Assembly: GCF_001042615.1 (NCBI RefSeq)
Contig: NZ_AP012327.1
Span: 1,860,001-1,924,000 of the forward strand
Length of the DNA stretch: 64,000 nt
Origin: Bifidobacterium catenulatum subsp. kashiwanohense JCM 15439 = DSM 21854
GTDB taxonomy: Bacteria > Actinomycetota > Actinomycetes > Actinomycetales > Bifidobacteriaceae
Direction: 5' to 3'
The notes under the pieces were generated by a model. The model saw only the letters and a program-made list of their open reading frames with translations. It had not been told where the DNA came from and searched no databases. The translations under genes were made by a program, and so were the position numbers. Position 1 is the first letter of the stretch; the number at the start of each line of letters is the position of its first letter. Shown piece by piece: positions 56,135-64,000 of this stretch.

Positions 56135-56870
56135 TCTTTTGCATCTAAAAGCAAAACCAAGCTGGACGTGGATTGGTACCGCCAAGAATTCGACATACCC
56201 CAGACGGCATCAACTCAACAGACGCTCCATTTACTTGCCAGCGAACAGCTTATCATCGCCCAAGATGCGGGGAACTACGCCATCACCAATCTTGATGCTC
56301 TCCTATTCGCTCGCGATTTCAATGATTTCCCAACCGTGGCGCGTAAAGCATTGCGCGTTATTCGTTACGATGGTCCATCACCAATCTCCCCATCTCGCAG
56401 CAAAACTTTTTTCTCAGGGTATGCCAAGTTGGATCAAGCGTTGGAATATGTCGAAGCACTGTTGCCTGAGCAGGAAGTCATTCAAGGTGTACGACGTGTC
56501 ACCCTGAGGATGTTCCCACATATGGCACTTCGTGAATTGATGGCAAATATGCTTATTCACCAAGATTTTTCTATTACCGGTACCGGACCTATGATCTGTA
56601 TTTTCGATGGCCGTATCGAATTTACTAATCCAGGAAGTTCTCTTGTAGATGTCGCCAGATTGCTTAATGATCTTCCTCATTCGCACAACGAGAAATGGCA
56701 GCTATTTGCCGATGACTAACGCCAGCCTTCGCAAAAGATTTGATTTGCCGGCGAGTGGAGCCTCCCAAGTATCCAGACTTATTAAAACCTGCATCAGTAG
56801 TAATCTATTGAAAATAGCAGATCCCGATGCCGGTAAGCGATATGTCAGGTATCTGCCATACTGGGCTTAA
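56135..56870 (+). pseudogene. Remnant of an AlbA_2/ATP-binding transcriptional regulator
   Basis: A frame without a proper start encodes LDALLFARDFNDFP, MFPHMALRELMANMLIHQDF and RIEFTNPG. These are typical of the HATPase-like part of AlbA_2-domain (putative DNA-binding/ATP-binding) proteins. It then jumps frame near 56690-56715 to TNASLRKRFDLPASGASQVSRLI and ends KRYVRYLPYWA, the family's C-terminal winged helix. The part between (the usual GSGI region) and the N-terminal domain are missing, so this is a deletion remnant. Confidence 0.65.
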
Positions 56871-56979
56871 TGAGGCTATTCTTCACACAAGCAAGAATAA
56901 CTTCGAGTAAACCGCCGAAATAAGCCAATGCACAATCACCATGATCGGAATACTCCAAATATATGAGTCATCAGAATTC

Positions 56980-58353
56980 TCATTTTGATTTAAGCCTTGG
57001 CACGGCAGCCACTGCCCATAGGAGTAGTGGAAGGGCATAAAAGGCATATCCTTCGAACTGCACATACAGGTATATGGTCAACAGCAGCCAGCAGACAGTG
57101 GTCTTGTTCCAGGCATGGTTATGGCTAATCCACCACAGCACTAGTACCACCAGAATTACTGAGGCAATCAGGCCGAACTCCACGAAAAAGCTGGTGTAGG
57201 CACTCATCGTGAACATGTTTGCTGGTGTCACTTGTGCGTACCAGCCCTTCGGTGCCGAAGCGTTCAGGCCCAGACGTTCCAGAGACCGCACTGCGGCATC
57301 GGCACCCTGATGGGTGGCATCGGATAGATTGCCTGCGCCATAGCCGAGCAACAACTGCTTTGGATGCTTCAACGCACCCGCACCTGGTCCCAGTGACTGC
57401 CATAAACGGGCATAGAACGAACCGTCACCGTCAAAGCCAAGCTCGGCTATGGAGCTCAACCGATGGTTCACTGCCACGCTGCATGCGCCGAGACCGACCG
57501 TGACCACCAGTTCCCCGAACGCCACAAGCCGGCCGCGCCACGTGTGCCAACTGTTCATCTCGATAATCACAAACACCAACGCGATAATCGAGTCAAGAAT
57601 GATGCGCACGCCTGCACCCATGATCACCGAGCCTGCAGCGAATACCATGATAAGGACGCGCAGTTGGTTTGCACGCTTGTGGTCACGACCACGCACCAGC
57701 CAGATCAGCGGCAGCAGCACACCGAACAGGTGCATACCTATATAGCTCGGTTCTGCGAACAGAAACTGCGGGCGGCCACCGCCCCAATGCGAAGTGCTGC
57801 TGATGTACTGGCGGCTCATCAGATGAATGAAGAAGTTCTTTACGGAAGTCCAATCAAACATGATTGACAACCGCTGCACCACGCCGACTGCGAAGGCGAA
57901 CCAATATACGAGAATCAGCAGATCCAACATGCGCCGCCAAGACAAGCGCTTGATACGTAATGCCATGTCCAACGCACACAGGCAGGCGAGAGCCCCAGCC
58001 ACGCCGGCCAGCGACACCAGCGCCGGAAGCCGATGGAATGCTACCAGACACCAATCCACTGCAGACAGCGCGATTAACAGCACCGGAAACAGGAAGAATG
58101 CGCGGAAACGGTGCCAAACCTGCGGCAGCAAACGCCAGTTCGCTACCGCATATGCCATAAACAACCACGGAGAAAGCGGCGTCCAAAACGGCATGTATGG
58201 GCCTGCTACTGTGCCGTCAATCGGCAGCATGGTGAGCGCCGCATAGAACAAAAAATCTGAGGAATCGACCAATATCGGTCGATCATTATCAAACGAGACG
58301 CCGGCTTTCCCGAAATCCGCCTCGGCGATGCCGGCAATATTAGAATCAGTCAC
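56980..58353 (-). CDS. EPS polymerase-like membrane protein (intact paralogue)
   Basis: 457 residues, about ten or more membrane segments. Landmarks include WGGGRPQFLFAEPSYIGMHLF, AGVRIILDSIIALVFV, GSFYARLWQSLGPG and LLLGYGAGNLSDA. These align with the broken gene at 33837-35127, showing a duplicated polymerase at the two ends of the EPS region. Role as Wzy or O-antigen ligase is inferred from topology and position. The start is a GTG with GGGAG upstream. Confidence 0.82.
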   Translation of the reverse strand: MTDSNIAGIAEADFGKAGVSFDNDRPILVDSSDFLFYAALTMLPIDGTVAGPYMPFWTPLSPWLFMAYAVANWRLLPQVWHRFRAFFLFPVLLIALSAVDWCLVAFHRLPALVSLAGVAGALACLCALDMALRIKRLSWRRMLDLLILVYWFAFAVGVVQRLSIMFDWTSVKNFFIHLMSRQYISSTSHWGGGRPQFLFAEPSYIGMHLFGVLLPLIWLVRGRDHKRANQLRVLIMVFAAGSVIMGAGVRIILDSIIALVFVIIEMNSWHTWRGRLVAFGELVVTVGLGACSVAVNHRLSSIAELGFDGDGSFYARLWQSLGPGAGALKHPKQLLLGYGAGNLSDATHQGADAAVRSLERLGLNASAPKGWYAQVTPANMFTMSAYTSFFVEFGLIASVILVVLVLWWISHNHAWNKTTVCWLLLTIYLYVQFEGYAFYALPLLLWAVAAVPRLKSK

Positions 58354-58468
58354 TCATTACTCCCACTGTCATCACCCAACAGCATGCCACTGTAACGGAC
58401 AAATCGTATCGGGAGATGAAACCGGCGTGAGAATGACGTGAATACTTACGTCTTACGTCAGCTTGATG

Positions 58469-59074
58469 TCAGACCGTGTAAGCATACTGCCGCGTGATTT
58501 GAGGGCGCACCGGAGCTTCCTCAACGCGGTAGTGCTTGCGCATGCTGGTCAGGATGGTGCGCAGCGCCTTGTTTGTCTGCTCGGCGGCAGTGCGGAATTT
58601 TGCATACTCCTTACCGTGCGGATCCTCAATATCCTCGGGTTCGGGAAGCATGGGCCGAATAATGGAAGCAGAGTCAATCACTGACTGCAAGCGTTCCTGA
58701 ATGGTCAAGCCCTTGACCAGCCCGTTGCGCGCGCAGTACTCGCACATGTTTGCGAAGTCACCCAATAGGAACGTGTATTTCACAGCAGTGGGAGCCAACG
58801 TGACGATGTCTTTGCGCTGATCCTTTTCAAAGCACAGGATCAGATCAGCTGACTTGGCCATCGGCTGTGTCAGGCGTCGAGAGCGGAACCCACTCGGTTC
58901 GATGCCCACGCTCTCCATGAGCAGGGCGCTGTTGGGGTCAATCTGGTGCATGAGCAAGCCATGCGTGCCCGCGCTGGAAACCTGCACTGTGGTACCGGAA
59001 AGGTAGCGGGTGAGCAGCAACTCGCCCATGGGAGAACGACAAATATTGCCGGTGCAGACGAACATAATGCGCAT
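58469..59074 (-). CDS. Low-molecular-weight protein-tyrosine phosphatase
   Basis: 201 residues. The P-loop MFVCTGNICRSPMGE (C-x5-R-S) opens the protein and the general-acid aspartate is in LPEPEDIEDPHGKEY. This is the Wzb/PtpA-type phosphatase that removes phosphate from EPS tyrosine kinases. No intact kinase is in the window; only a tyrosine-rich tail remains at 16.1-16.3 kb. The C-terminus itself ends RQYAYTV. AAGGACT ribosome site. Confidence 0.93.
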   Translation of the reverse strand: MRIMFVCTGNICRSPMGELLLTRYLSGTTVQVSSAGTHGLLMHQIDPNSALLMESVGIEPSGFRSRRLTQPMAKSADLILCFEKDQRKDIVTLAPTAVKYTFLLGDFANMCEYCARNGLVKGLTIQERLQSVIDSASIIRPMLPEPEDIEDPHGKEYAKFRTAAEQTNKALRTILTSMRKHYRVEEAPVRPQITRQYAYTV

Positions 59075-59203
59075 GGGCTCAGTCCTTCTTCATACTTACA
59101 ACGCTACCTTGCGGGCCTGTGTACGCCCGTTGTCTAAATGAAAGTGCAACACCCGTTAGATTGGAGATTGTCCAGATAACCAGTCCGAAGGGATGTTGCA
59201 CCT

Positions 59204-59570
59204 ATGGGAGAAGTATATTCGCACCTGTCGGAAGGGGAACGCCAGGTCATCCAGATCGAGATCGGCAACGGCACCAGCATCCGCAGGATCGGTCTGATGC
59301 CCGGCCGCAACGCCTCGACGGTCAGCAGGGAGATCAAACGCAACACGTGGTTCCCGTCCAACGAGAACGAGTCCTACCGGCCGTACCGGCCGAAACGGCT
59401 GAAGACGGGCCCGTGGACGGGCAGATACTACCATCGCCGGCCCCGCGCAGCGCAGGGCCGACCGCAGGCGCGCCAAACCGCGCAAGCGCTACCGCCTGTC
59501 ATGCGAACGCCTGTGGGCGCGGGTGGCCGAATAGCTGAGTCGCGTGTATTTCGTCAAATTGAGGTGGACG
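59204..59570 (+). pseudogene. IS30-family transposase, 5' fragment
   Basis: N-terminal helix-turn-helix of an IS30 transposase (HLSEGERQVIQIEIGNG, GRNASTVSREIKRN). It shifts frame near 59430 (the other frame continues AGPAQRRADRRRAKPRKRYR) and has an in-frame TAG at about 59532. It is cut off where the IS21 element begins at 59571; the remaining two thirds are absent. Confidence 0.75.
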
Positions 59571-59580
59571 TGTTCGGCAC

Positions 59581-60432
59581 TTAATCTGAACACCTTCGGC
59601 GTTCAAGTTGAACGCCGTCGGCGGCTGGTTCTTTGTCTTTGTTGTTTGTCTGGTTGGCTTGTTTCATGAGGGAGTGTTTGTTCCGGTAGGATTCGCCGTG
59701 GAAGCGGAGGATCCTGCCGTGGTGGACGATGCGGTCGATGACCGCGGCGGCCATGTCCCCGTCGCCGAACACGTCGCCCCACCTGCCGGACTCGAGGTTC
59801 GAGGCGGAGATGACGCTGCGGGTCTCGTAGCCGTCCGCGCCGGTCTAGAACAGAAGCCTGGCCCCGTCGATGTCGATGGGCAGGTAGCCGAGCTCGTCGA
59901 TGACGGCCAGCCCGGCCCTGCCTATCGACTTGAGCTCGGCGTCCAATCTGTTGTCGTCCTTGGCCTTCCTCAAGCGCATGACCAGGCTGGAGGCGGTGAA
60001 GGACCTCACGGGTATCATGCGTTGGCATGCGAGCATGCCGATCGCGATGGCCAGGTGGGTCTTGCCGCAGCCGACGTCGCCGTAGAGCACGAGGTCCTCG
60101 GCCCGGTCGACGAATTCCAGGCTTTCCAGCTGTTCGCGGCCCCAGTCGGCGGGGGAACGAGGCCATGCCCCCGGTCGTATCCCTCCAGGGTCTTGCTTTG
60201 GGGGAACCCGGCCTGTCCGGGCAGCCGCCGCCGTTTGGATTCGGCCCGGCTCGCGTTCTCCTTCTCGAACAGGTTGGCCAGGAAGCCGAGCTGGCCGGGC
60301 GTGGCGTCCCCGATGGCCTTCCCGGGCACGCTGTGTGTCAACGGCAGGTTGCGGGCGAGGCCCATGGACCTGTTCCGTCGTGGCCTTGTCAAGAACGCGG
60401 CCGCCGCGCTGCCGCGGTTTTTGCTGGCTCAT
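59581..60432 (-). pseudogene. istB: IstB-like ATPase of IS21, disabled
   Basis: The helper ATPase of IS21 transposition. Walker A YGDVGCGKTHLAIAIG and LAVIDELGYLPID are readable, but the frame has a TAG at 59845-59847. The N-terminal conserved part (SKRRRLPGQAGFPQSKTLEG) lies in another frame, implying two further shifts (near 60370 and 60170). The end (DMAAAVIDRIVHHGRILRFHGESYR) is intact beyond the stop. The start overlaps the istA stop (ATGA). Confidence 0.8.
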
Positions 60433-61889
60433 TCGGCCTCCTTCATGTATCTGTCGTAACGCTTCAAATCCTGCCCGCCTTCGGTTCCCGCACCCTCGAG
60501 GATGCGTTTGGCACATGTGCCGATCGCCGCGCGGTCGACGGTCCGTCCGGCGTCGATGACGGTCTCCACCGCTTTGACCGTGGCGGCGAACCCGCAGTCG
60601 GCGGCAACGGCTCGGATGTCGTCGAGCAGATCGGAGCGCGTGCGTGCGTCCATGCGGTCGAGCAGGGCTCGCACGGTTTCGGGGAAATCGTTCCTGATCG
60701 GGCTTTCGCCCCATATGCGCGGCTTGCGCGCGATGATCGCGAGCAGACTCGCCGGATCCACCTGGGTCCTCGCCGATTTCCCCCACACGCGTTCCAACGT
60801 GACGATATGCCCGCCATCGGGATCGCGAAGCTCGATCTCGAAGACGCGCACCCCGGCCTGCAAACGCATCGAACGCCATCTCGGGCCGGCCAGATACCGA
60901 TTCGCGTCGATGACAACGGAGCCTGTCTTGTCGGCCTTCACGCTCCTCCAGTCGCACGGGTCGAACCCGACGCCGGGCAAGGGCAGCATGCGGTCCTTCT
61001 CCGCTTCGAACAACTCCCGCACCGGAACGCCATGCCGGTAATGGTCCGACCCGGAGATGCGTTCGCACTCGTCAAGCCACACGCGCGTCAGCGTTTGGAA
61101 GCTCTCGGCCGACGGCATCGGCACCATCAGGTTGCGCCCCGGAAAGCCGACCGCGTTCTCCACACTGCCCTTCCCGTGGCCGGAATACGGGTCGCGGAAC
61201 CGGGATTCGAACCCGTAATGCGCGCAGAACAGGGAGAACAGACGGGTCCGGGCGGCCGTGCCGTCCGGCCTGCGGTGGCCCACGCCGACGGCGTTGTCGA
61301 ACACCACCACCTTGGGCGCCATGCCCGTCCCCTCGAACACCTCCAGCAGTCCCTGGCACACGCATTCCGCGGTCTCGCCCGGCAATGCCGCCACCCAGCG
61401 CATGTCCGAGTACGGGAACGACACCGCCAGGAAATGCACGACCCGTTCCACGCCAGTGACCACGGCCCTGGCCTGGCCGAAATCGACCTGCGCGCTTCCC
61501 GGCGCCCACTCCAACTCGGCGAAGCCGTCCGACTGCGCTCGATGCTCCCGCCTCCAACGCTTGATCCAACGCCGCACCGACGAGTACGATCCCGTGAACC
61601 CGCACTCGGCCACGAGCCGCTCGTACACGCGGGCCGCGGTGTGGCGCTGCTTGACCGGCATGCGCAGATCGGCTGCCGGACAGCCATCCACGATGGCCGC
61701 GTACCCGTCATCGACCAGCGACCTGCCCGGCCGGGCGGTATACGATGGTCTGGGCGAATAATCCCCGTGGTTGGCGTACCTGACCATGGTCGTGCGCGAT
61801 ACGCCGAGCTTTCGTGATATCTCCTTGTGGCTCATGCCTTGGCGGTCGAGCTGCCTGATACGCTGTCGGACACACACCGGTGCCGTCAT
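60429..61889 (-). CDS. istA: IS21 transposase IstA
   Basis: 486 residues, apparently full length. N-terminal helix-turn-helix (RQLDRQGMSHKEISRKLGVSRTTMVRYA) and a DDE core with AQVDFGQA, VVFDNAVGVG and RDPYSGHGKGSVENAVG. Complete for its family, but the partner istB is broken, so autonomous movement is unlikely. Confidence 0.92.
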   Translation of the reverse strand: MTAPVCVRQRIRQLDRQGMSHKEISRKLGVSRTTMVRYANHGDYSPRPSYTARPGRSLVDDGYAAIVDGCPAADLRMPVKQRHTAARVYERLVAECGFTGSYSSVRRWIKRWRREHRAQSDGFAELEWAPGSAQVDFGQARAVVTGVERVVHFLAVSFPYSDMRWVAALPGETAECVCQGLLEVFEGTGMAPKVVVFDNAVGVGHRRPDGTAARTRLFSLFCAHYGFESRFRDPYSGHGKGSVENAVGFPGRNLMVPMPSAESFQTLTRVWLDECERISGSDHYRHGVPVRELFEAEKDRMLPLPGVGFDPCDWRSVKADKTGSVVIDANRYLAGPRWRSMRLQAGVRVFEIELRDPDGGHIVTLERVWGKSARTQVDPASLLAIIARKPRIWGESPIRNDFPETVRALLDRMDARTRSDLLDDIRAVAADCGFAATVKAVETVIDAGRTVDRAAIGTCAKRILEGAGTEGGQDLKRYDRYMKEAE

Positions 61890-62130
61890 TTCCTTTCCTC
61901 CCGGGAACCATCGGTTTGGTTGACAGGCACTCGGGAATCCATCAAGGAACCGGACGATGCCGGTGTTCTCATTCCACCGGCGCCATCACCGCCGACACCG
62001 TCCAAATTGAACGCTCAGGGTGTTCAGGAACAAGTGCCGACAGTGAACACCTTTATTCGATCACACACAGGTTGGAGATGGAGGTGGACGTTTCAGAACA
62101 AGTGGCGCCGGTATTCGCACGAAGGCAGGC

Positions 62131-62690
62131 GTGATACGGGCCAACGAGGCGAAGCGCGAACCTGCCGGCCCCGCGAGTCCGGCGGCTACGCCCCGCACAC
62201 GCGTCCGGCGGGCGATCTTACCTCTTGTTTATGGTCAAATAAACATGTACGGCGTCGGCGGAGGCTGGGCGTACGTGTGTCTGCTGGCCGGTCTGGCGGA
62301 CAGGGGCATTGCCGGCCATTCCGCCGGGCGGACCCGGGACGCGGGCCTGGTGCCGCGTTCGCCACCCTCGACTTCCCGCTGGCGGACGTCCAGGTGTTCC
62401 GCACCGACCGGGGCGGCGAGTTCGACAACACGAGGATTGACGAGCCATTCGACGTGTTCGACGTCAAAGGATCGTTGTCACGCAAGGGCAACCCCTACGG
62501 CAACGCCGTGGTCGAATCGATGAACAGGCTGCTGAGGAAGGAGCTCGTGTACCGGAACCACTACACCACGATCGAGCAGCCGGGGCGCGACCCCGACGGC
62601 TGCGTGTGGTGGTCCGACGACCAGCGGCTCCACTCCACCCTCGGATACCGGAGTCCGAAGGAATTCACCGAACAGGGACTCGTCCTCTAA
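62131..62690 (+). pseudogene. IS3-family transposase OrfB fragment
   Basis: Catalytic-core pieces of an IS3 OrfB: GGGWAYVCLLAGLADRGIAG in one frame, then FATLDFPLADVQVFRTDRGG, SRKGNPYGNAVVESMNRL and HSTLGYRSPKEF in another. The frame changes near 62340. The 5' part is missing. Confidence 0.75.
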
Positions 62691-62731
62691 GAAACCGTCC
62701 AACACACCGTTGCCAATCCAAGGTTACCGAA

Positions 62732-62824
62732 CTATTGAACGCGATGCTCGACCTTGTCACGCACCATGGCGTCGAGCTTTGTCTCGAACATAGCGTCGTC
62801 GAACTGTATGATTTCCTTGGACAT
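62732..62824 (-). pseudogene. IS256-family transposase N-terminal stub
   Basis: About 30 codons reading MSKEIIQFDDAMFETKLDAM and then VRDKVEHRV. This looks like the start of bifidobacterial IS256-type transposases. It ends at once in a stop; nothing of the catalytic core remains. Confidence 0.45.
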
Positions 62825-62929
62825 GGCCTCTGCCTCTTTCCGATCGCGGTTTTCTAGTGTCAGCGACTGCAAATCGTACCCGGCACGGGCCATGTCCTCT
62901 TCCAGGAAACTCAAATCACAAAGTGCACA

Positions 62930-63267
62930 GAAATTCGGGCACTACCCAAGGACGGGGAGAATCCCGACATCCACAGTGACCGTGGCTGCCACTACCGATG
63001 GCCGGAATGGATCCGCATCCGCAAGGAACACGATTTGTCACTTCCATGAGCGTGAAAGTCTGTTCTCCGGACAGCGCCGCCGTGGAGGGGTTCTTCGGCC
63101 GTCCCAGGCAGGAGTTCTTCCACAAGCGCGGTTTCGCGGGCGTCTCGTTGGACGGGCTCATCGGCATGCTGGACGAGTACATGGTCTGATATCGGGACAG
63201 GCGGATCAAGACGGAGTTCGGCATGAGCATCATGGACCGTCGACGCAGGCTCGGTCTTGTGGCATGA
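62930..63267 (+). pseudogene. IS3-family transposase C-terminal fragment
   Basis: Pieces in more than one frame: a HSDRGCHYRW-like stretch, CSPDSAAVEGFFGRPRQEFF, GVSLDGLIGMLDEYMV, then a TGA where tryptophan is expected (63187-63189), then YRDRRIKTEFGMSIMDRRRR. A second, different IS3 remnant. Confidence 0.7.
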
Positions 63268-63336
63268 TTGGTGATGATGGAATCAATGACGAGTCCAACA
63301 AAACGTCACCGCTCCCAAGTGTCCATCTCGATTTGC

Positions 63337-63573
63337 CGAAATACAATTCGTACGACAACGTCATGGCCGAGTCCGTCAATGGCGCGTACAAGACCATGCT
63401 AATTTGGCGATGCGTGCCGTTCTCGGATCTTTCGGATCTGAAGCTGACGACGTTCCGGTGGGTCTCGTGGTAGAACTCGAAGCGGTTCCACCAGTCACTG
63501 GGCTAGCAGGACACCGCAGGCGGTGGAAACCGAGTATTATGCAAACCAAGCGGCGCAGGCTGCCTCACTATAA
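63337..63573 (+). pseudogene. IS3-family transposase C-terminal fragment
   Basis: YNSYDNVMAESVNGAYKTML and DLKLTTFRWVSW are followed by in-frame stops (a TAG after WVSW and another near 63512). A shifted frame ends PQAVETEYYANQAAQAASL at the TAA at 63571. Remnant of the end of an OrfB. Confidence 0.7.
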
Positions 63574-63629
63574 AGACGGGAAAAAATTAGGCCACTTCAT
63601 ATTACTACAGATAAAAAATGGAGATATAT

Positions 63630-64000
63630 ATGCAATTATCAAAGATAAAAATTAAAAACTACAGATTGCTTATTGATGCTGAATTGGAAGTCGATTCTAG
63701 AACAACCTTAATTGTAGGCAGAAACAACACAGCCAAAACATCCTGTTTTTCATGCATTGGAAAGGTATTGAATGGGGAAGCCGTATCTTTCGATGACTAT
63801 CCACTATTAAGAAGAAAAGATTTCTACACAAAAATCGCTCTGTTCATGGAGAAAAAGCTCACTTATGAAGACCTTTGTAAGCATATTGAAATTATCTCTA
63901 TAGACTTCCTGGTGGACTATTCGTTGGATGATCTAGATGATAATTTGGGAGCATTGTCGCCATTTATCATCGATGTTGATGTGGACACAACAACCGCTCT
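63630..64000 (+). CDS. OLD-family/RecF-like AAA ATPase (partial, runs off the window)
   Basis: About 123 codons are present. MQLSKIKIKNYRLLIDAELE then TTLIVGRNNTAKTSCFSCIG is the N-terminal beta-strand and Walker A (GRNNTAKTS) of OLD/AAA_15-type ATPases. In full-length form these often carry a Toprim nuclease domain and occur in defence systems such as Gabija. GGAG lies 6 bases before the ATG at 63630. AT-rich and directly after IS debris, suggesting a transferred accessory gene. The C-terminal domain is outside the window. Confidence 0.75.
   Translation, partial: MQLSKIKIKNYRLLIDAELEVDSRTTLIVGRNNTAKTSCFSCIGKVLNGEAVSFDDYPLLRRKDFYTKIALFMEKKLTYEDLCKHIEIISIDFLVDYSLDDLDDNLGALSPFIIDVDVDTTTA

Larger units (their letters stand above)
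59571..62042. mobile_element. IS21-family insertion sequence
   Basis: About 2.47 kb, bounded by terminal inverted repeats. The left end TGTTCGGCACTTAATCTGAA and the reverse complement of the right end (TGTCGGCACTTGTTCCTGAA) match for roughly 50 bases with a few differences. It carries istA and a damaged istB, read leftwards. It interrupts the IS30 fragment. No convincing target duplication is seen at both exact ends. Confidence 0.82.

Noticed and set aside
61190..61225. CGGGATTCGAACCCG, resembling a tRNA T-arm
   Set aside because: It lies inside the intact istA coding sequence; no acceptor stem, D-arm or anticodon arm can be built around it.
59608..61817. Long plus-strand frames across the IS21 element
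   Set aside because: They are antisense to istA and istB, whose conserved motifs are clear on the minus strand.
62081..62090. GAGGTGGACG as a target-site duplication of IS21 (other copy 59561-59570)
   Set aside because: The right terminal repeat of the element ends at 62042, 38 bases before this copy, so it does not flank the element; 10 bases is also longer than usual for IS21. Kept only as an unexplained repeat.

Overview
The window reads as a piece of a Bifidobacterium chromosome, most likely from the B. longum/breve group. The support is a GC-rich actinobacterial housekeeping block with several leaderless-type starts, paired LacI/ABC/GH31 sugar-use modules, a fused rfbC-rfbD gene, and an exopolysaccharide (EPS) locus of the bifidobacterial kind surrounded by IS remains. 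Species is inferred from gene content only; no search was run.

Layout. 1-15.8 kb is ordinary core: a class A penicillin-binding protein, a Crp/Fnr regulator, a lipoate ligase, leuB, an S9 oligopeptidase, an App1-family phosphatase, gcvH, nudC, an alpha/beta hydrolase, a NUDIX-like protein, thioredoxin and a secreted G5/Rpf-like cell-wall protein. 16.1-18.1 kb holds the EPS priming glycosyltransferase. It is preceded by an 11-base G tract lying between a -10-like box and the upstream DNA, and followed by the tyrosine-rich tail of a lost kinase. 18.2-32.4 kb holds two mirror-image carbohydrate modules, each with a LacI regulator, a lipoprotein binding protein, two permeases and a GH31 glycosidase. 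The binding protein of the second is frameshifted.

33-42.4 kb is an accessory region with much decay. It has a wzy-type polymerase with an internal deletion, a frameshifted DUF1294 gene, an intact AAA-ATPase/nuclease-like/TIR fusion protein, a membrane protein with a damaged 5' end, an acyltransferase remnant next to a second 11-C tract, an abiH pseudogene, and a DUF4238-like gene truncated tail-to-tail into abiH. Between 25.5 and 35.4 kb, three intergenic regions carry composite inverted-repeat elements built from a shared unit of the form CGCTTATATATGGCAG.

42.8-59.1 kb is the EPS assembly cluster, read leftwards: rfbA, rfbCD and rfbB (dTDP-rhamnose), then an AT-rich core (GT14, pyruvyltransferase, flippase, polymerase, GT2, acetyltransferase) and two glycosyltransferases, with a clear promoter at 55.8 kb. 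Beyond it lie a second polymerase, paralogous to the pseudogene at 34 kb, and a low-molecular-weight tyrosine phosphatase.

59.1-63.6 kb is an IS graveyard: an IS30 fragment, an IS21 element with intact istA and broken istB, IS3 fragments and an IS256 fragment. The window ends inside an OLD-type ATPase gene. The strongest candidate for a little-described system is the AAA/nuclease-like/TIR protein and its neighbours. The poly-G tracts and the intergenic repeat family come next.
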